A stretch of 64,000 bases of DNA from Candidatus Peregrinibacteria bacterium (GCA_030649955.1 JAUSFD010000012.1:48947-112946), one strand, 5' to 3'; numbered from the stretch's first letter, positions 43,675 through 53,339 are shown. A program made the numbers and translations. Notes: a model not told the origin generated them from the sequence alone.

Positions 43675-46600
43675 ATGGCTATCTCACGCGTCACGCTCTC
43701 CATCACCGGCATGCACTGCAGCAGTTGCAGTGCACTCATCACCCGCAAACTCAAAAAGACACCCGGCGTCGAGGAAGCGAACGTGAACTACGGAGCTAAT
43801 AAAGCGCGTATCCGGTTCGATCCCGCGCACGTAAACGAGCAAGGTCTCATCGCGGCCGTGAAGGCGGCGGGATACGGTGCCGTGATCGCAAATGAACAGG
43901 ACAGGGAATCGGAGAAGAAGCGCCGGCAGGAGGAGATCGGCATGTACCGTCGGAAGTTCTGGATCGGACTGGTCCTCAGTCTGCCGATGCTCGGCTTCAT
44001 GGTGCTCTCCTTTCTTCCCCCTTCGGGGATCTATGAAGTCATCATGCCCTTCATGGGGCTGATCTCCCTCATCCTCGCCACTCCCGTGCAATTCTGGCTC
44101 GGGTACGGCTTCTACCGGGGCTTCTGGAGCACCCTGAAGATGGGAACCTTCAGCATGGACAGCCTGATCGCCATCGGGACGTCTACGGCCTATTTCTACA
44201 GCCTCTACAACTTCATTGCCCGCACGCTCGTGCTCGGCACGCCGTTCGGCGAGATGCGCGATCTCTATTTTGAAGTCGCGGCGCTCCTCATCACCTTCGT
44301 CCTCCTCGGCAAATGGCTGGAAGCACGAGCGAAGGGGAGCACGAGCGAAGCGATCCAAAAACTCATGGGACTGCAAGCCAAGACGGCAAGAGTGCTCCGT
44401 AACGGGCAAACAGTCGATGTTCCAATGGAGGACGTGCAAGCAGGAGATATCGTGATCGTCCGTCCTGGAGAGAAGATTCCGGTCGATGGAGTCGTGACAA
44501 AAGGGCTGACCTCCGTCGACGAATCAATGCTCACGGGCGAGAGCATTCCCATCGAGAAGAAGGAAGGAGATCGGGTCTTCGGAGCGACCATGAATGGACA
44601 CGGCAGTATCGAGTTCCGAGCCGAGAAAGTCGGCGCAGAGACCGCGCTCGCGCAGATCATCCGTTTCGTTGAGGATGCCCAGGGGTCGAAAGCCCCGATT
44701 CAGGCGTTCGCGGACTGGATTTCCTCGTGGTTCGTGCCTGCCGTCATCGCCATCGCCATTATCACTTTCGCTGCATGGATGTTCCTCGGCGCAGGTCTGA
44801 CGTTCGCGCTCCTCGCCTTCGTCTCGGTCATCGTCATCGCGTGTCCGTGCGCGATGGGCCTCGCAACGCCCACGAGCATCATGGTGGCAACGGGCAAGGG
44901 TGCCGAACACGGCATCCTCATCCGCGGAGGCGAGCCACTGGAGGCGGCCAAGAAGATCAACACGATTGTCTTCGACAAAACCGGCACGCTCAGCAAAGGC
45001 AAGCCTGAGGTGACGGATATTGTGGCTCTGAAAGGAGGCAAGGAAGATATCCTGCGCATCGCGGCGAGCCTGGAACAGGGATCGGAGCATCCACTTGCAG
45101 AAAGCATCGTGAAGCATGCGAAGGAAAAAGGCATGGCGCTCACGGATAGCGAGCAGTTCAAGGCGATTCCCGGTCATGGCGTGGAAGGTTCCATTGATCG
45201 GAAAATGTACTCCCTCGGGAATCGCAAGCTCATGGAGAAAATCGGGGTCTCATCCCTCGATGCCGAGACGAAGCTCAAGTCGCTGGAAGACGAAGGAAAG
45301 ACCGCAATGCTCCTCGCAGACGGGAAACACATTCTCGGCATCATCGCCGTCGCCGATACCCTCAAGGAAACCTCAAAAGAAGCTGTGGAACGGCTCAAAC
45401 GCATGGGCATTGAGGTCTACATGATCACCGGGGATAACAAGCGGACAGCGCTCGCTCTGGCGCGGCAGGTCGGTATCCAGCATGTGCTTGCGGAAGTCTT
45501 GCCGGAAGAGAAGGCAAACGAAGTGAAGAAACTGCAAATACAAGGGAAGAGCGTGGCGATGGTCGGCGATGGCATCAACGACAGCCCGGCACTGGCCCAG
45601 GCCAATCTCGGTATTGCCATGGGGTCCGGCACGGATATCGCGATGGAAACAGGCGGCATCGTCCTCGTGAAGAATGATCTGCGGGACGTCGTGACGGCCA
45701 TCAAACTCAGTCGTGCAACAGTGGGGAAGATCAAGCAGAACATGTTCTTCGCGCTCTTCTTCAATGTGATCGGGATTCCCATCGCCGCGGGAGCATTGTC
45801 GACGCTCGGACTCGTTCTGCGCCCCGAGCTCGCGGGGCTGGCGATGGCCTTCAGCTCGGTCTCTGTCGTGACAAACTCCCTCCTCCTCAAAGGCTTTCAT
45901 CCGATGAGGCGCAATTGGCCGTCGGCCATCGCGCCGTACATTATGACGATCGGCTTCACGGCACTCTTCCTTCTCTTTGCGGTCATCAGCAGCGCGGCAG
46001 AGGCAGATATACCGCTTCTCGCAGAGGAATTGCCGGAGATCAGCCGTGCAGGCGATGATCTCACCTCTCCGACGGAACAATCTCGTGATGGAACGGTCGT
46101 GATCACACTCGAGACTCGCGAAGTCGTCTCTGCACTCGCTCCCGGCGTCACCTATGAGTACTGGACGTACAATGGCACGGTGCCCGGTCCGTTCCTGCGT
46201 GTGCAGGAAGGCAGTACGGTGGAAATCCAACTGACCCACGTCGGAGAGGATGAAGAGAACGGAGCGGCAGTCGCTTCAGATCTGGCGGAGGAAAATCCGG
46301 AGACAGGGACCGGCGGTATCAGTTCCCACCTGCGCGCGCTCGTCCGTGAGACATGGAGAGCGGTGGCAGGCGACGGAGGAAAGACATCCATGATAGAGGA
46401 AGGGCATGAGACGCACTCCATCGATCTCCACGCGGTCACGGGGCCCGGCGGCGGCTCGGTGCTCACACAGGTGAAGGATGGGGAAACGAAAATCTTCCGC
46501 TTCAAGGCAAACCGGCCCGGCGTCTACGTCTACCATTGCGCCAGTCCACATGTACCTACGCACATCGCCAATGGCATGTACGGCCTCATCGTCGTCGAGC

Positions 46601-47106
46601 CAAAGAAAGCTCTCCCGAAAGTCGATCGTGAATTCTATGTCATGCAGGGGGAGCTCTACACGTCGGGCCCGCTCGGCAGGCAAGGGTATCAGACGCTATC
46701 GCGCAAGAAACTCCTCGCCGAGAGACCCGAGTATGTCGTCTTCAATGGTCGGGTCGGTGCTCTGCAAGGAAGCGGTGCTCTGAAGGCGAAGGTCGGAGAG
46801 CGCATCCGCATCTACGTCGGGGTCGGCGGCTTCGTGTCGTCGAATTTCCACGTTATCGGGGCGGTGTTCGACAAGGTGTATCCGGAAGGTGACATCACCT
46901 CCCCGCCAGTGCGCAATGTCCAAACGACGACCATCCCGGCGGGCGGCTCCGCCGTCGTAGAGTTCACGGTCGACGTGCCCGGCACGTATCTCCTCGTCGA
47001 TCACAGCCTGACGCGCTCCATCGATCGCGGAGCAATCGGGGAGATCGTCGTGGAGGGGCCGGAGAGACCAGATCTCTTTCGCGCAGTTCCCGATACTGCA
47101 TCATGA
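43675..47106 (+). CDS. copper P1B-type ATPase fused to a NirK-like copper oxidase/nitrite reductase domain
   Basis: 1143 residues from the ATG at 43675, about 400 longer than a usual CopA. ATPase part: HMA with Cys15 and Cys18, the TGES loop, the CPC of [13 protein letters not shown] (390-392), the phosphorylated Asp434 in DKTGTLS and GDGINDSPA at 631. After the eight canonical helices one more hydrophobic segment (ending [11 protein letters not shown]) leads to a two-cupredoxin domain (about 808-1135). Its ligands match NirK. Type 1 copper: His914, Cys955, His963, Met968. Type 2: His919, His954, His1110. The catalytic Asp917 and His1059 are also present. An insertion of about 50 residues separates the first strands. 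A ninth helix would put this domain outside the membrane. Confidence 0.88.
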   Translation: MAISRVTLSITGMHCSSCSALITRKLKKTPGVEEANVNYGANKARIRFDPAHVNEQGLIAAVKAAGYGAVIANEQDRESEKKRRQEEIGMYRRKFWIGLVLSLPMLGFMVLSFLPPSGIYEVIMPFMGLISLILATPVQFWLGYGFYRGFWSTLKMGTFSMDSLIAIGTSTAYFYSLYNFIARTLVLGTPFGEMRDLYFEVAALLITFVLLGKWLEARAKGSTSEAIQKLMGLQAKTARVLRNGQTVDVPMEDVQAGDIVIVRPGEKIPVDGVVTKGLTSVDESMLTGESIPIEKKEGDRVFGATMNGHGSIEFRAEKVGAETALAQIIRFVEDAQGSKAPIQAFADWISSWFVPAVIAIAIITFAAWMFLGAGLTFALLAFVSVIVIACPCAMGLATPTSIMVATGKGAEHGILIRGGEPLEAAKKINTIVFDKTGTLSKGKPEVTDIVALKGGKEDILRIAASLEQGSEHPLAESIVKHAKEKGMALTDSEQFKAIPGHGVEGSIDRKMYSLGNRKLMEKIGVSSLDAETKLKSLEDEGKTAMLLADGKHILGIIAVADTLKETSKEAVERLKRMGIEVYMITGDNKRTALALARQVGIQHVLAEVLPEEKANEVKKLQIQGKSVAMVGDGINDSPALAQANLGIAMGSGTDIAMETGGIVLVKNDLRDVVTAIKLSRATVGKIKQNMFFALFFNVIGIPIAAGALSTLGLVLRPELAGLAMAFSSVSVVTNSLLLKGFHPMRRNWPSAIAPYIMTIGFTALFLLFAVISSAAEADIPLLAEELPEISRAGDDLTSPTEQSRDGTVVITLETREVVSALAPGVTYEYWTYNGTVPGPFLRVQEGSTVEIQLTHVGEDEENGAAVASDLAEENPETGTGGISSHLRALVRETWRAVAGDGGKTSMIEEGHETHSIDLHAVTGPGGGSVLTQVKDGETKIFRFKANRPGVYVYHCASPHVPTHIANGMYGLIVVEPKKALPKVDREFYVMQGELYTSGPLGRQGYQTLSRKKLLAERPEYVVFNGRVGALQGSGALKAKVGERIRIYVGVGGFVSSNFHVIGAVFDKVYPEGDITSPPVRNVQTTTIPAGGSAVVEFTVDVPGTYLLVDHSLTRSIDRGAIGEIVVEGPERPDLFRAVPDTAS

Positions 47107-47564
47107 CGATGACACGCACCCACCAGTGGCTTCTCCCTCCTGTCCTGTTCTTCGGCGGGAGTTTCACTCTGCATCTCCTCTGGGAGAACCTACAAGCGCC
47201 GCTCTATGAAGGATTTGATTCCTTTCCCCAGCACTTCTGGATCTGCTTCAAGGCAACGTGGGGCGATCTGCTCTTCATGCTCACGATCTACGCTGCTCTG
47301 GCGATCGTGCATCGAGATCCGTTCTGGATTGCTGATAGATCGACGTACGCTCATCCGGCTACATGGATCATCACTCTCCTCATCGGCGTTCTCCTCGCCG
47401 TGAGCTTCGAGCTGTGGGCGGTCCACATCGATCACCGATGGCAGTACACTGAGGCAATGCCGCTGATCCCCATCCTGCAGATCGGTCTGACACCCGTATT
47501 GCAGATGGCTGTTATTCCTCTGCTCACGCTGTTTCTCACTTCCCGTTTCCCTACGCGACCATAA
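47103..47564 (+). CDS. four-helix membrane protein of the copper island
   Basis: 153 residues, four predicted helices. It has conserved-looking [26 protein letters not shown] and [14 protein letters not shown] segments. I do not recognise the family. The ATG overlaps the stop of the ATPase-NirK gene by 4 nt, so the products are likely made together and may work together in the membrane. Confidence 0.75.
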   Translation: MTMTRTHQWLLPPVLFFGGSFTLHLLWENLQAPLYEGFDSFPQHFWICFKATWGDLLFMLTIYAALAIVHRDPFWIADRSTYAHPATWIITLLIGVLLAVSFELWAVHIDHRWQYTEAMPLIPILQIGLTPVLQMAVIPLLTLFLTSRFPTRP

Positions 47565-48007
47565 AACCTTTCCTCATCCTCACGGGACTTACTGGTGTCA
47601 CTCTCCTCACGGGGTGCACGTCGCAACCATCGAGCATGGGGATGAACCACATGAATATGAATCACGGCATGATGCGACAGGACGCCACTGTTGATCCGGA
47701 AGGAACCTCTACGCTGTTTTCCGGACAAGACATCGATCTCTCGACGCTGCCTGAAGCGAAGCCATCTCAGATCGTGGAAGTGAAGGATGGTGATACGATC
47801 GACCTGAACCCGCAGATCGTGAAGAAGACGATTGACGGCAACTCCTTCGCTTTCTATGGCTACAACGGACAATTCCCTGGACCGACGATCACGGTGAAAC
47901 AGGGATCGACATTTACAGTGAACGTGAAAAACGGCATCGATCAACCGACAACCGTTCACTGGCACGGAATCCCAAAAGCCGATATCCATTTCAAAAGTTA
48001 CGTCTGA
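47561..48007 (+). pseudogene. multicopper oxidase lipoprotein truncated and fused to an FNR gene tail
   Basis: The open frame starts in a lipoprotein signal (L-T-G-V-T-L-L-T-G-C, lipobox Cys), with only an ATA (47561) available as start codon unless translation begins at ATG 47636. A Met/His-rich copper-binding segment (MGMNHMNMNHGMM) and the first half of a multicopper-oxidase cupredoxin domain follow (YNGQFPGPTITVKQG, TTVHWHG). At HWHG the sequence switches to I-P-K-A-D-I-H-F-K-S-Y-V-stop, homologous to the end of the FNR gene at 41633. The catalytic copper-site domains are lost. It may still be a small copper-binding lipoprotein. Confidence 0.75.
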
Positions 48008-48048
48008 ATGATCATCCGCTGTATACTTCTCTTTCTTCCCACAATTCT

Positions 48049-48615
48049 ATGATGAATATGATGAACAACACCGGCTGGAACACAGGTTTTGTCTTCCTCT
48101 GGGGACTGCATGTCCTTTCCATGATCGCCTTCAGCATCGGCCTCATTTTCCTCGTTGTCTGGGCGATCAAACATCTGCATGAAAAGCAGTTGAAATCGTG
48201 GGGTATTGGCCTCGTCATTGTTGGCATTCTTGCCTGCCTCCTCACTATCGGCGTGAAAGGCTCTCCGTGGATGGGTTACGGCATGGGCGGCCTTGGCTAT
48301 GCGCGAATGATGCCGATGATGGGATTTGATGACGATGATAACGGCTCCTCACGCGGCATGATGATGCAAGGTATGATGGAAAACGGCATGGGCATGTCGA
48401 TGATGCTACGCGGAAAGACCGGAGACGATTTTGACCGAGCCTTCATTCAATTGATGATTCCGCATCATCAGGACGCCATCATTATGGCGAATATGGCACT
48501 GAAGGATGCGAAGCACGACGAGATGAAGAATCTGGCACGGGACATCATCTCCGCACAGCAGCGCGAGATCGACAAGATGAAAGAGTGGCAGCGTAGCTGG
48601 GGTTATGCCCAGTGA
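48049..48615 (+). CDS. DUF305 (CopM-like) membrane protein
   Basis: 188 residues: two N-terminal membrane helices, a Met/Gly-rich linker (MMMQGMMENGMGMSMM) and a C-terminal DUF305 helical domain with DFDRAFIQLMIPHHQDAIIMA and the late Q..EI..M..W. DUF305 proteins bind copper or silver through His/Met in several bacteria. It lies at the downstream edge of the copper island and probably sequesters copper outside the cell. Confidence 0.87.
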   Translation: MMNMMNNTGWNTGFVFLWGLHVLSMIAFSIGLIFLVVWAIKHLHEKQLKSWGIGLVIVGILACLLTIGVKGSPWMGYGMGGLGYARMMPMMGFDDDDNGSSRGMMMQGMMENGMGMSMMLRGKTGDDFDRAFIQLMIPHHQDAIIMANMALKDAKHDEMKNLARDIISAQQREIDKMKEWQRSWGYAQ

Positions 48616-48828
48616 ACTACCTCGGAGAATGGCGCGAAGACCGAGGTGTATGCATTTTCAGGCTACGACGCAAAAATGAGCCCGGGTGCCTCTGAGGCAT
48701 CGTGGAGTCCTGATAAGAAATACATCGTATTCCAATCCTGTGGCCTCGCGGGCAGCTGTAACATCATGATCGCCGACAAGACGGGAAAGATGGCGGTGCT
48801 CACGGACGGTATGCAGCCGGATTGGTAG
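48616..48828 (+). pseudogene. C-terminal fragment of a TolB-like beta-propeller protein
   Basis: A frame open from just after the DUF305 stop encodes a WD40-like/PD40 blade (SWSPDKKYIVFQS...NIMIADKTG) ending VLTDGMQPDW. No start codon or upstream blades exist, so this is a gene tail without a body. Confidence 0.65.
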
Positions 48829-48853
48829 CTCTGAAGAGGTGTACAATAGAAAT

Positions 48854-49000
48854 ATGCGACTAGGAACAAATTCTGCGATCTTCGTACTGTTCTTTGGAGT
48901 TGCCGTCATTCAAGCAATTCAAACGCAGAATTGGCTTATGGTATTGATGTGGGTTGCTATCGGCTCTGTATTTCTATGGGCTGATATAAAGAAGAAGTGA
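48854..49000 (+). CDS. 48-residue membrane peptide
   Basis: ATG 48854, with TACAAT (48842-48847) ending 6 nt upstream. Two short hydrophobic segments and a basic end (ADIKKK). The leaderless promoter fit and membrane-protein composition support a real gene. Function unknown. Confidence 0.55.
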   Translation: MRLGTNSAIFVLFFGVAVIQAIQTQNWLMVLMWVAIGSVFLWADIKKK

Positions 49001-49051
49001 TAGGAAAAATCTTCGGGCTGCGGATATACCTTTCTACGATAGAATCATCCT

Positions 49052-49258
49052 ATGAGCAAACAATTCTACAAAGATGCACTTGGGTGGGGCTTTCTGCTCT
49101 GGCTCATCGGGTACGTGATCGGCATAGTGCTTTTTGTGTTCGTACCGCCCTCCATGCTTGGGTGGGTCATCATGCCAATCGGGATACTGATCACGCTTTG
49201 GGTCTTATTCAAGAAAGTAAAAAGTGAGTCGTTCCAGCACTATTCCGTTCGGGGTTAG
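49052..49258 (+). CDS. 68-residue two-helix membrane protein
   Basis: The ATG at 49052 follows TAGAAT (49040-49045) by 6 nt. Two hydrophobic helices (about 12-32 and 36-54) and a basic tail KKVKSESF. No family recognised. It lies close to the preceding 48-residue membrane peptide gene, and both sit between the copper island and a hairpin cluster. Confidence 0.6.
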   Translation: MSKQFYKDALGWGFLLWLIGYVIGIVLFVFVPPSMLGWVIMPIGILITLWVLFKKVKSESFQHYSVRG

Positions 49259-49261
49259 TAC

Positions 49262-49390
49262 CCCGCAGCTTGCTGCGTTTCCTTCAGTGACGACGCAAGC
49301 TTTGAATCGAGAAACAGAATCAAGGTTTCATCTCGCTTTGTTACCTGTATAGCTTGCATCGATACCGCGTGAGCTTGCTCCGCGGTAGTT
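49262..49390. repeat. AGCTTGCT hairpin cluster
   Basis: CCGCAGCTTGCTGCGT near 49263 and CGCGTGAGCTTGCTCCGCGG near 49366 are small hairpins with AGCTTGCT at the tip. The same motif recurs twice at 63953-63995. It lies between convergent genes. Confidence 0.5.
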
Positions 49391-49872
49391 CATTGATACG
49401 TCAGCACCATGGAGCCATTGTGGGTGAAACTTCCACCCTTGGCATTGAAATCAATCGGCACAGTTTTTCCAGCTTTATTGACGGAGCCGTTGAAGTCCGC
49501 GCTGGACGGTATCTTTATGACGAACGGGTCGCAAGAACCCGCCAACCTGCCCTTGATCACTCCGCTCTGCCCGTCGTACGTCCCTTTGACACTCCCTTCA
49601 CATGCTCCGGAGACGGAGCCGGTCACGTTCCCACCCTCCAGGGGAATATTCGCCGTCACGGTCACGGAGTAATCTTTGTAACTGTACACACCAGTGGCAA
49701 CCACTCCCTCCGGTTCCGGTTCATCCTCAAAGAGACCGAGCAAGCAGTCGAACACTTCCTCCTCCTCGCACTCGCTGAAGTAGTAGCCGATGAATTCATT
49801 GGTACCGAACAGGACGAGCCCGACCAAAATAACGATAATTGCCGCAATTGGTCCGCATCCTGGTTTCGCCAT
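49390..49872 (-). CDS. uncharacterised protein with N-terminal membrane anchor
   Basis: 160 residues: a membrane helix at about 8-30, an acidic linker (ECEEEEVFDC, EDEPEPEG) and a Gly/Ser/Val-rich beta domain. It has a strong promoter, TTGACC (49904-49909) - 17 nt - TTAAAT (49881-49886), ending 8 nt before the ATG at 49872. No family recognised; probably surface exposed. Confidence 0.68.
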   Translation of the reverse strand: MAKPGCGPIAAIIVILVGLVLFGTNEFIGYYFSECEEEEVFDCLLGLFEDEPEPEGVVATGVYSYKDYSVTVTANIPLEGGNVTGSVSGACEGSVKGTYDGQSGVIKGRLAGSCDPFVIKIPSSADFNGSVNKAGKTVPIDFNAKGGSFTHNGSMVLTYQ

Positions 49873-49981
49873 TGGGAGTCATTTAATCAGAAGACCAGAT
49901 AGTGGTCAACCTGTCGCAATGTCCCCCCGAAACCCTGTTTCCTCAATTCCCTTCGGATGAAGCTGCATTTGTCGCGCCCCC

Positions 49982-50088
49982 TCACTGTTGCACCAATGTC
50001 CGGAAGTTGTTCTTCGTGTCCCCATCTGCCCGGTCGCCTGCAATTTCATTGGGACAGAGCGGGATCACGATGCATGCATCTGGATGAG
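49982..50088 (-). pseudogene. 3'-end remnant of a lipoprotein gene
   Basis: On the minus strand the frame I-P-L-C-P-N-E...A-D-G-D-T-K-N-N-F-R ends in a TGA at 49982-49984. It matches V-P-V-C-P-E-G...A-D-G-D-T-K-N-N-S-R at the end of the lipoprotein gene whose stop is at 50841. Only about 35 codons remain. It lies immediately after the second MNT gene. Confidence 0.75.
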
Positions 50089-50092
50089 CGTG

Positions 50093-50413
50093 TCATACTT
50101 CCACCCCTTCTTGTTCCACTGCGTACGGTAGTGCGAAGTACGGCTTCCCAAAATCATCCGGATGCAAGGTGAATGGCTCAATGCGATGGTCAATGGTGCG
50201 TCGAAGGCGACGGAAGACCATGTTCTCGTCATGTCGTGTTGCGGCGAAGGGTTCGCAGACGACCGCGATATCCAGATCGCTGTCCTCCAGCGCTTCGTCA
50301 CGGGCTACCGATCCGTATACGATGACCCGCAGGACAGGATAGCCGGAGTCTAACAGTGCTTCGCGGAAGATTTTCGCAATCGCAATGCCGTTGGTTTTCG
50401 TCAGGGTCTTCAT
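50093..50413 (-). CDS. MNT-type minimal nucleotidyltransferase (pair 2)
   Basis: 106 residues from the ATG at 50413. The nucleotidyltransferase motif GSVARDEALEDSDLDIAVV is complete with its two metal-binding Asp. It is a paralogue of the protein at 31632-31943; both end in a Glu-rich V-E-x stretch after a shared TLHPxDF. It overlaps the HEPN gene by 4 nt (ATGA). Confidence 0.86.
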   Translation of the reverse strand: MKTLTKTNGIAIAKIFREALLDSGYPVLRVIVYGSVARDEALEDSDLDIAVVCEPFAATRHDENMVFRRLRRTIDHRIEPFTLHPDDFGKPYFALPYAVEQEGVEV

Positions 50414-50787
50414 GTGAGGAACGTGGAGAGAAACTGACTGGTACGACGAATCCACTGCTGCGAGTTCTCTGCAGTGGCGTATTGCTCTGCCCATGCCGGA
50501 TCATCGTAACGTGCTGCGACAGCAAAATCAGAGAGCTTGTCGAACAACTCTTGGTCATCGATACTCCAATCCTCCTGCAGGAGCTTTGCCAAGCTCAGGA
50601 GGCGGTGAATTTTCGGGTGAGGTTTCTTCGTCCTCTCCATCACGGCAGCCTTCAGTGCTTTCTCCAGTGCAAGGTGGCAGTGGAAGAGTGCGAGGTCGTA
50701 CTTGGCATCAGCTTCGAGGAGTTTCGCAGCATCGAGGGCATCCTGTGCACCTTTTCGCCAGTGCTTGATGACATCTGCAGTGGTCAC
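50410..50787 (-). CDS. HEPN-domain protein, toxin-like partner of MNT (pair 2)
   Basis: 125 residues, GTG start at 50787 with TACACT (extended TGG) ending 7 nt upstream. It shares FHCHLALEKALK and VAARYDDPAWAEQYAT with the first HEPN protein. The candidate catalytic Arg/His are in KPHPKIHRLL. Inverted GCATCTGGAT copies (50076-50085 and 50830-50839) flank the pair. Confidence 0.85.
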   Translation of the reverse strand: MTTADVIKHWRKGAQDALDAAKLLEADAKYDLALFHCHLALEKALKAAVMERTKKPHPKIHRLLSLAKLLQEDWSIDDQELFDKLSDFAVAARYDDPAWAEQYATAENSQQWIRRTSQFLSTFLT

Positions 50788-50840
50788 GGAGAAGAGTGTA
50801 CCACAGGCTCATCCATGGTACGGATGTGTATCCAGATGCC

Positions 50841-52016
50841 TCATCTCCCCCCCGCCTGCTTCAGCTCCCGGCTATTGTTCTTCGTATCGCCATCGGCGAG
50901 GCTCCCGGGCTTTCCCTCCGGACATACGGGAACGACTGAAGACTGAATGAACATCTTCGCGGGCACTTTCACTGTCGAATACGTTCTTGCGAAGATTTGT
51001 TCGCTCCCCGCGACGGGTCCTTTGGTCTCGCCGCTCCAACTCGTGATTTGCTGGCGGGTTGAGGCATCGTAGATAACGAAGCTTCCTCTGATTGGCCCCG
51101 GAGTCGGAGAAGCTCCTTTGTTCGAGACCGTGCCTTTCGTCGAGATGTAGTACTTCTTTGTATCCGGATCGATGCCATCGATCACCTCGTGCGACTCCGC
51201 ATAGACATCCCACATCGGAACATCGATCGCTGTTTCATGACGGACGCTGTTCCCCCCGTTCTTCAGGAGGGCAGAGCTTTGAACATAGCCCCATGCCTTT
51301 GCGTGCGTCTGGTTGTGCTCCACTCGGACCTTCTTCTTGAGCTTGAGCGAGCCGCCTTTCTTTATCATTCCGTCGCTCCCGCCCTTCACTTCGAAGTCCG
51401 CGCTCGTACGGGAATCATTTCCGAAATCGAGCTCTCCGTAGACATTGAAGAACTCGAGGTTCTCCGGAGGCTGCTGTGCTCTCTTCGCGTACTCCTCCAA
51501 ATCGACGGGACGCGGGAAGTCGCCGCCTTGGTTTGAGACGGTGTATGTGAGCTCCAGGTACGGCCCGCTGCACCCGCCGTTCGGATCAAACTCAACGGGG
51601 ATGAACGCAGACTCGATCTTCGTAACCCGCAGATCCGGCATTCCCTCCTCCTTTTGCTCTTCAGTTCCCGTTCCACCTTTCACGAACCCGCGCACCTCTT
51701 CGGCTTTCGCGAGAAGCTCGGGGCTAAACTTCCCCTCGCACTCGGGGATCATGTCTCTGTCGATGAAGCCGAGCATTGTTTCCAGATTGCCTTTCCACTC
51801 CCCAACGCTCTTCTGGAATGCTTGCACGTTCGCCGCGTTTCCTGTTCGCTCTGCGTTCGCGAGTCCCTCCTGCGCCTTCCGGAATTGGGTCTTATATTCC
51901 TCAAAATCCTCGACGTCCGCTTCGAGGTTGTTGTTGCATGTTTCCGCAGTCCAGGCGGTCGATTCGCATGCGGCGAGGAGGAGAACAGCCGAGAGGGCAG
52001 CAAATCTCTTCTTCAT
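50841..52016 (-). CDS. surface lipoprotein, CARDB-like C-terminal region
   Basis: 391 residues from the ATG at 52016, with a lipoprotein signal peptide (A-V-L-L-L-A-A-C, lipobox Cys17). A helical segment (about 25-110) is followed by beta-rich regions with MPDLRVTKIESAFIP and LELTYTVSNQGGDFPRP, as in CARDB-type cell-adhesion modules. A second such module begins near KGTVSNKGASPTPGPI. The TGCTACAGT extended -10 lies 12 nt upstream. The last codons have a diverged copy beyond the HEPN/MNT pair. Function unknown; outer-surface or adhesion role inferred. Confidence 0.72.
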   Translation of the reverse strand: MKKRFAALSAVLLLAACESTAWTAETCNNNLEADVEDFEEYKTQFRKAQEGLANAERTGNAANVQAFQKSVGEWKGNLETMLGFIDRDMIPECEGKFSPELLAKAEEVRGFVKGGTGTEEQKEEGMPDLRVTKIESAFIPVEFDPNGGCSGPYLELTYTVSNQGGDFPRPVDLEEYAKRAQQPPENLEFFNVYGELDFGNDSRTSADFEVKGGSDGMIKKGGSLKLKKKVRVEHNQTHAKAWGYVQSSALLKNGGNSVRHETAIDVPMWDVYAESHEVIDGIDPDTKKYYISTKGTVSNKGASPTPGPIRGSFVIYDASTRQQITSWSGETKGPVAGSEQIFARTYSTVKVPAKMFIQSSVVPVCPEGKPGSLADGDTKNNSRELKQAGGR

Positions 52017-52066
52017 AGATTGGAAGGTACTGTAGCACACGTTGTCCCGAGATTGATAAGGGAATG

Positions 52067-53197
52067 TCACTCCGGTTCTTCTGTGGAAGGTGGTTCCTGA
52101 GGAATAGTTTCTGGTGGTTGCTCTTGAGCAATCTGGGCTCGCGCGGCAATGCGACGCTTTATCTCCTCCCGTATGAGACGAATCTTGCGCTGTTTCACCT
52201 CCTCTCTCCAATCAACGCAACCAGTGAAATCGAAAACTGCAAAGCTCTCCTTCGATCTGCTGAGGATACGTTTCCCGACATTGACGTCATCCCCTCCGAT
52301 GTGCTCGACATCGATGTTCGTGGTGAGGAAGGTGCCGAAACGCTTGAGTTCGTACCTTCTCTCGATGAGCCGTTGGATGACGAGGAGACGTTCAGGATCT
52401 CCTTTTCCGTGGAGGTCATCCACGAATACGATGGGAGCGCTCTCAATGGCTCCGATGGCATCTTTCCTGGCATCGGAGGAAGAGTAGAGCTGGCAGAGAT
52501 CTTCGAAACCAAGGTAGAGCATGTCCGTCGGCTGGTAGGCGCTGCTGGTAATCAGGCGTTTGATGCCTGCCATCGCCTCCTCGAATCTCTCGTGCGGTCT
52601 CTTGTGTACTTCAATGTCTTCCTTCGTCAACTTGTAGACCGTTCCCCGCTCTGCAGGCAACTTGTCTTCCTTCAGATCGACCTGATACTGCCGCCAGAAG
52701 ATATCGATGTGTGACCGGACTTTCAGCATGAGTTCCTTGAGACGCTCATGCAGTGTGAATTCAATCCACCGGCCGAATGCAGCCATAATGTGCGTCTTGC
52801 CCACGCCCGGGGGCCCTTGGAGGTAAGCACCCACTGTTGGACGTAGGCAGTCGCTCCCTTCGGTCACCAGCGAGTGACCCTCCAGGATCATGTTGAAGAA
52901 TTCGATCGCCTCACTATGAGGTGTTTTTGGATTCAGGATTTCCCCTGGTGGATGTTCCAGGAGTTCTCGCAGCCTCGCCTCGTCGAGGCGATCGATGTCG
53001 AGAGTCCGCTGTTCCAATGTGCAGTGCGTGTAGCCACCAGGAATGCTGCAGTAGACATGCAAACCAGAGTGCACTTCCTGCATGATGGCATTCGCGACGT
53101 CCGCTTTCGTCATGACTCTCGCCTCTAATTTATCCAACAGGGTGGGGGAAGATTTTTGCGAATCTCCTGAGCTATCTGGTGTGAGATGTTCCTCCAT
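52067..53197 (-). CDS. AAA+ ATPase (ZapE/DnaC-IstB-like)
   Basis: About 376 residues from the ATG at 53197 (GTG 53221 is also possible). Walker A QGPPGVGKTH, Walker B IVFVDDLHG, and sensor region FGTFLTTNIDVEHI. A large insertion lies between Walker A and B. The last 30 residues are Pro/Glu/Gln-rich. The core recalls DnaC/IstB or ZapE/AFG1 ATPases, but no accessory motif decides between them. It stands apart from replication genes. Confidence 0.72.
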   Translation of the reverse strand: MEEHLTPDSSGDSQKSSPTLLDKLEARVMTKADVANAIMQEVHSGLHVYCSIPGGYTHCTLEQRTLDIDRLDEARLRELLEHPPGEILNPKTPHSEAIEFFNMILEGHSLVTEGSDCLRPTVGAYLQGPPGVGKTHIMAAFGRWIEFTLHERLKELMLKVRSHIDIFWRQYQVDLKEDKLPAERGTVYKLTKEDIEVHKRPHERFEEAMAGIKRLITSSAYQPTDMLYLGFEDLCQLYSSSDARKDAIGAIESAPIVFVDDLHGKGDPERLLVIQRLIERRYELKRFGTFLTTNIDVEHIGGDDVNVGKRILSRSKESFAVFDFTGCVDWREEVKQRKIRLIREEIKRRIAARAQIAQEQPPETIPQEPPSTEEPE

Positions 53198-53339
53198 AGG
53201 AAGTGAAGGGAAGGGTGTCACGGTAGCGGACGCACTCTCTTCTCTGCAATCTTGCAGAAAGGTGCTTCTTCCACTGTGAACCCTGCGTGCTCTCCATTGC
53301 TTTGCATCCCTCGAGTCCTTCCGGGTACACTATCCAGCC

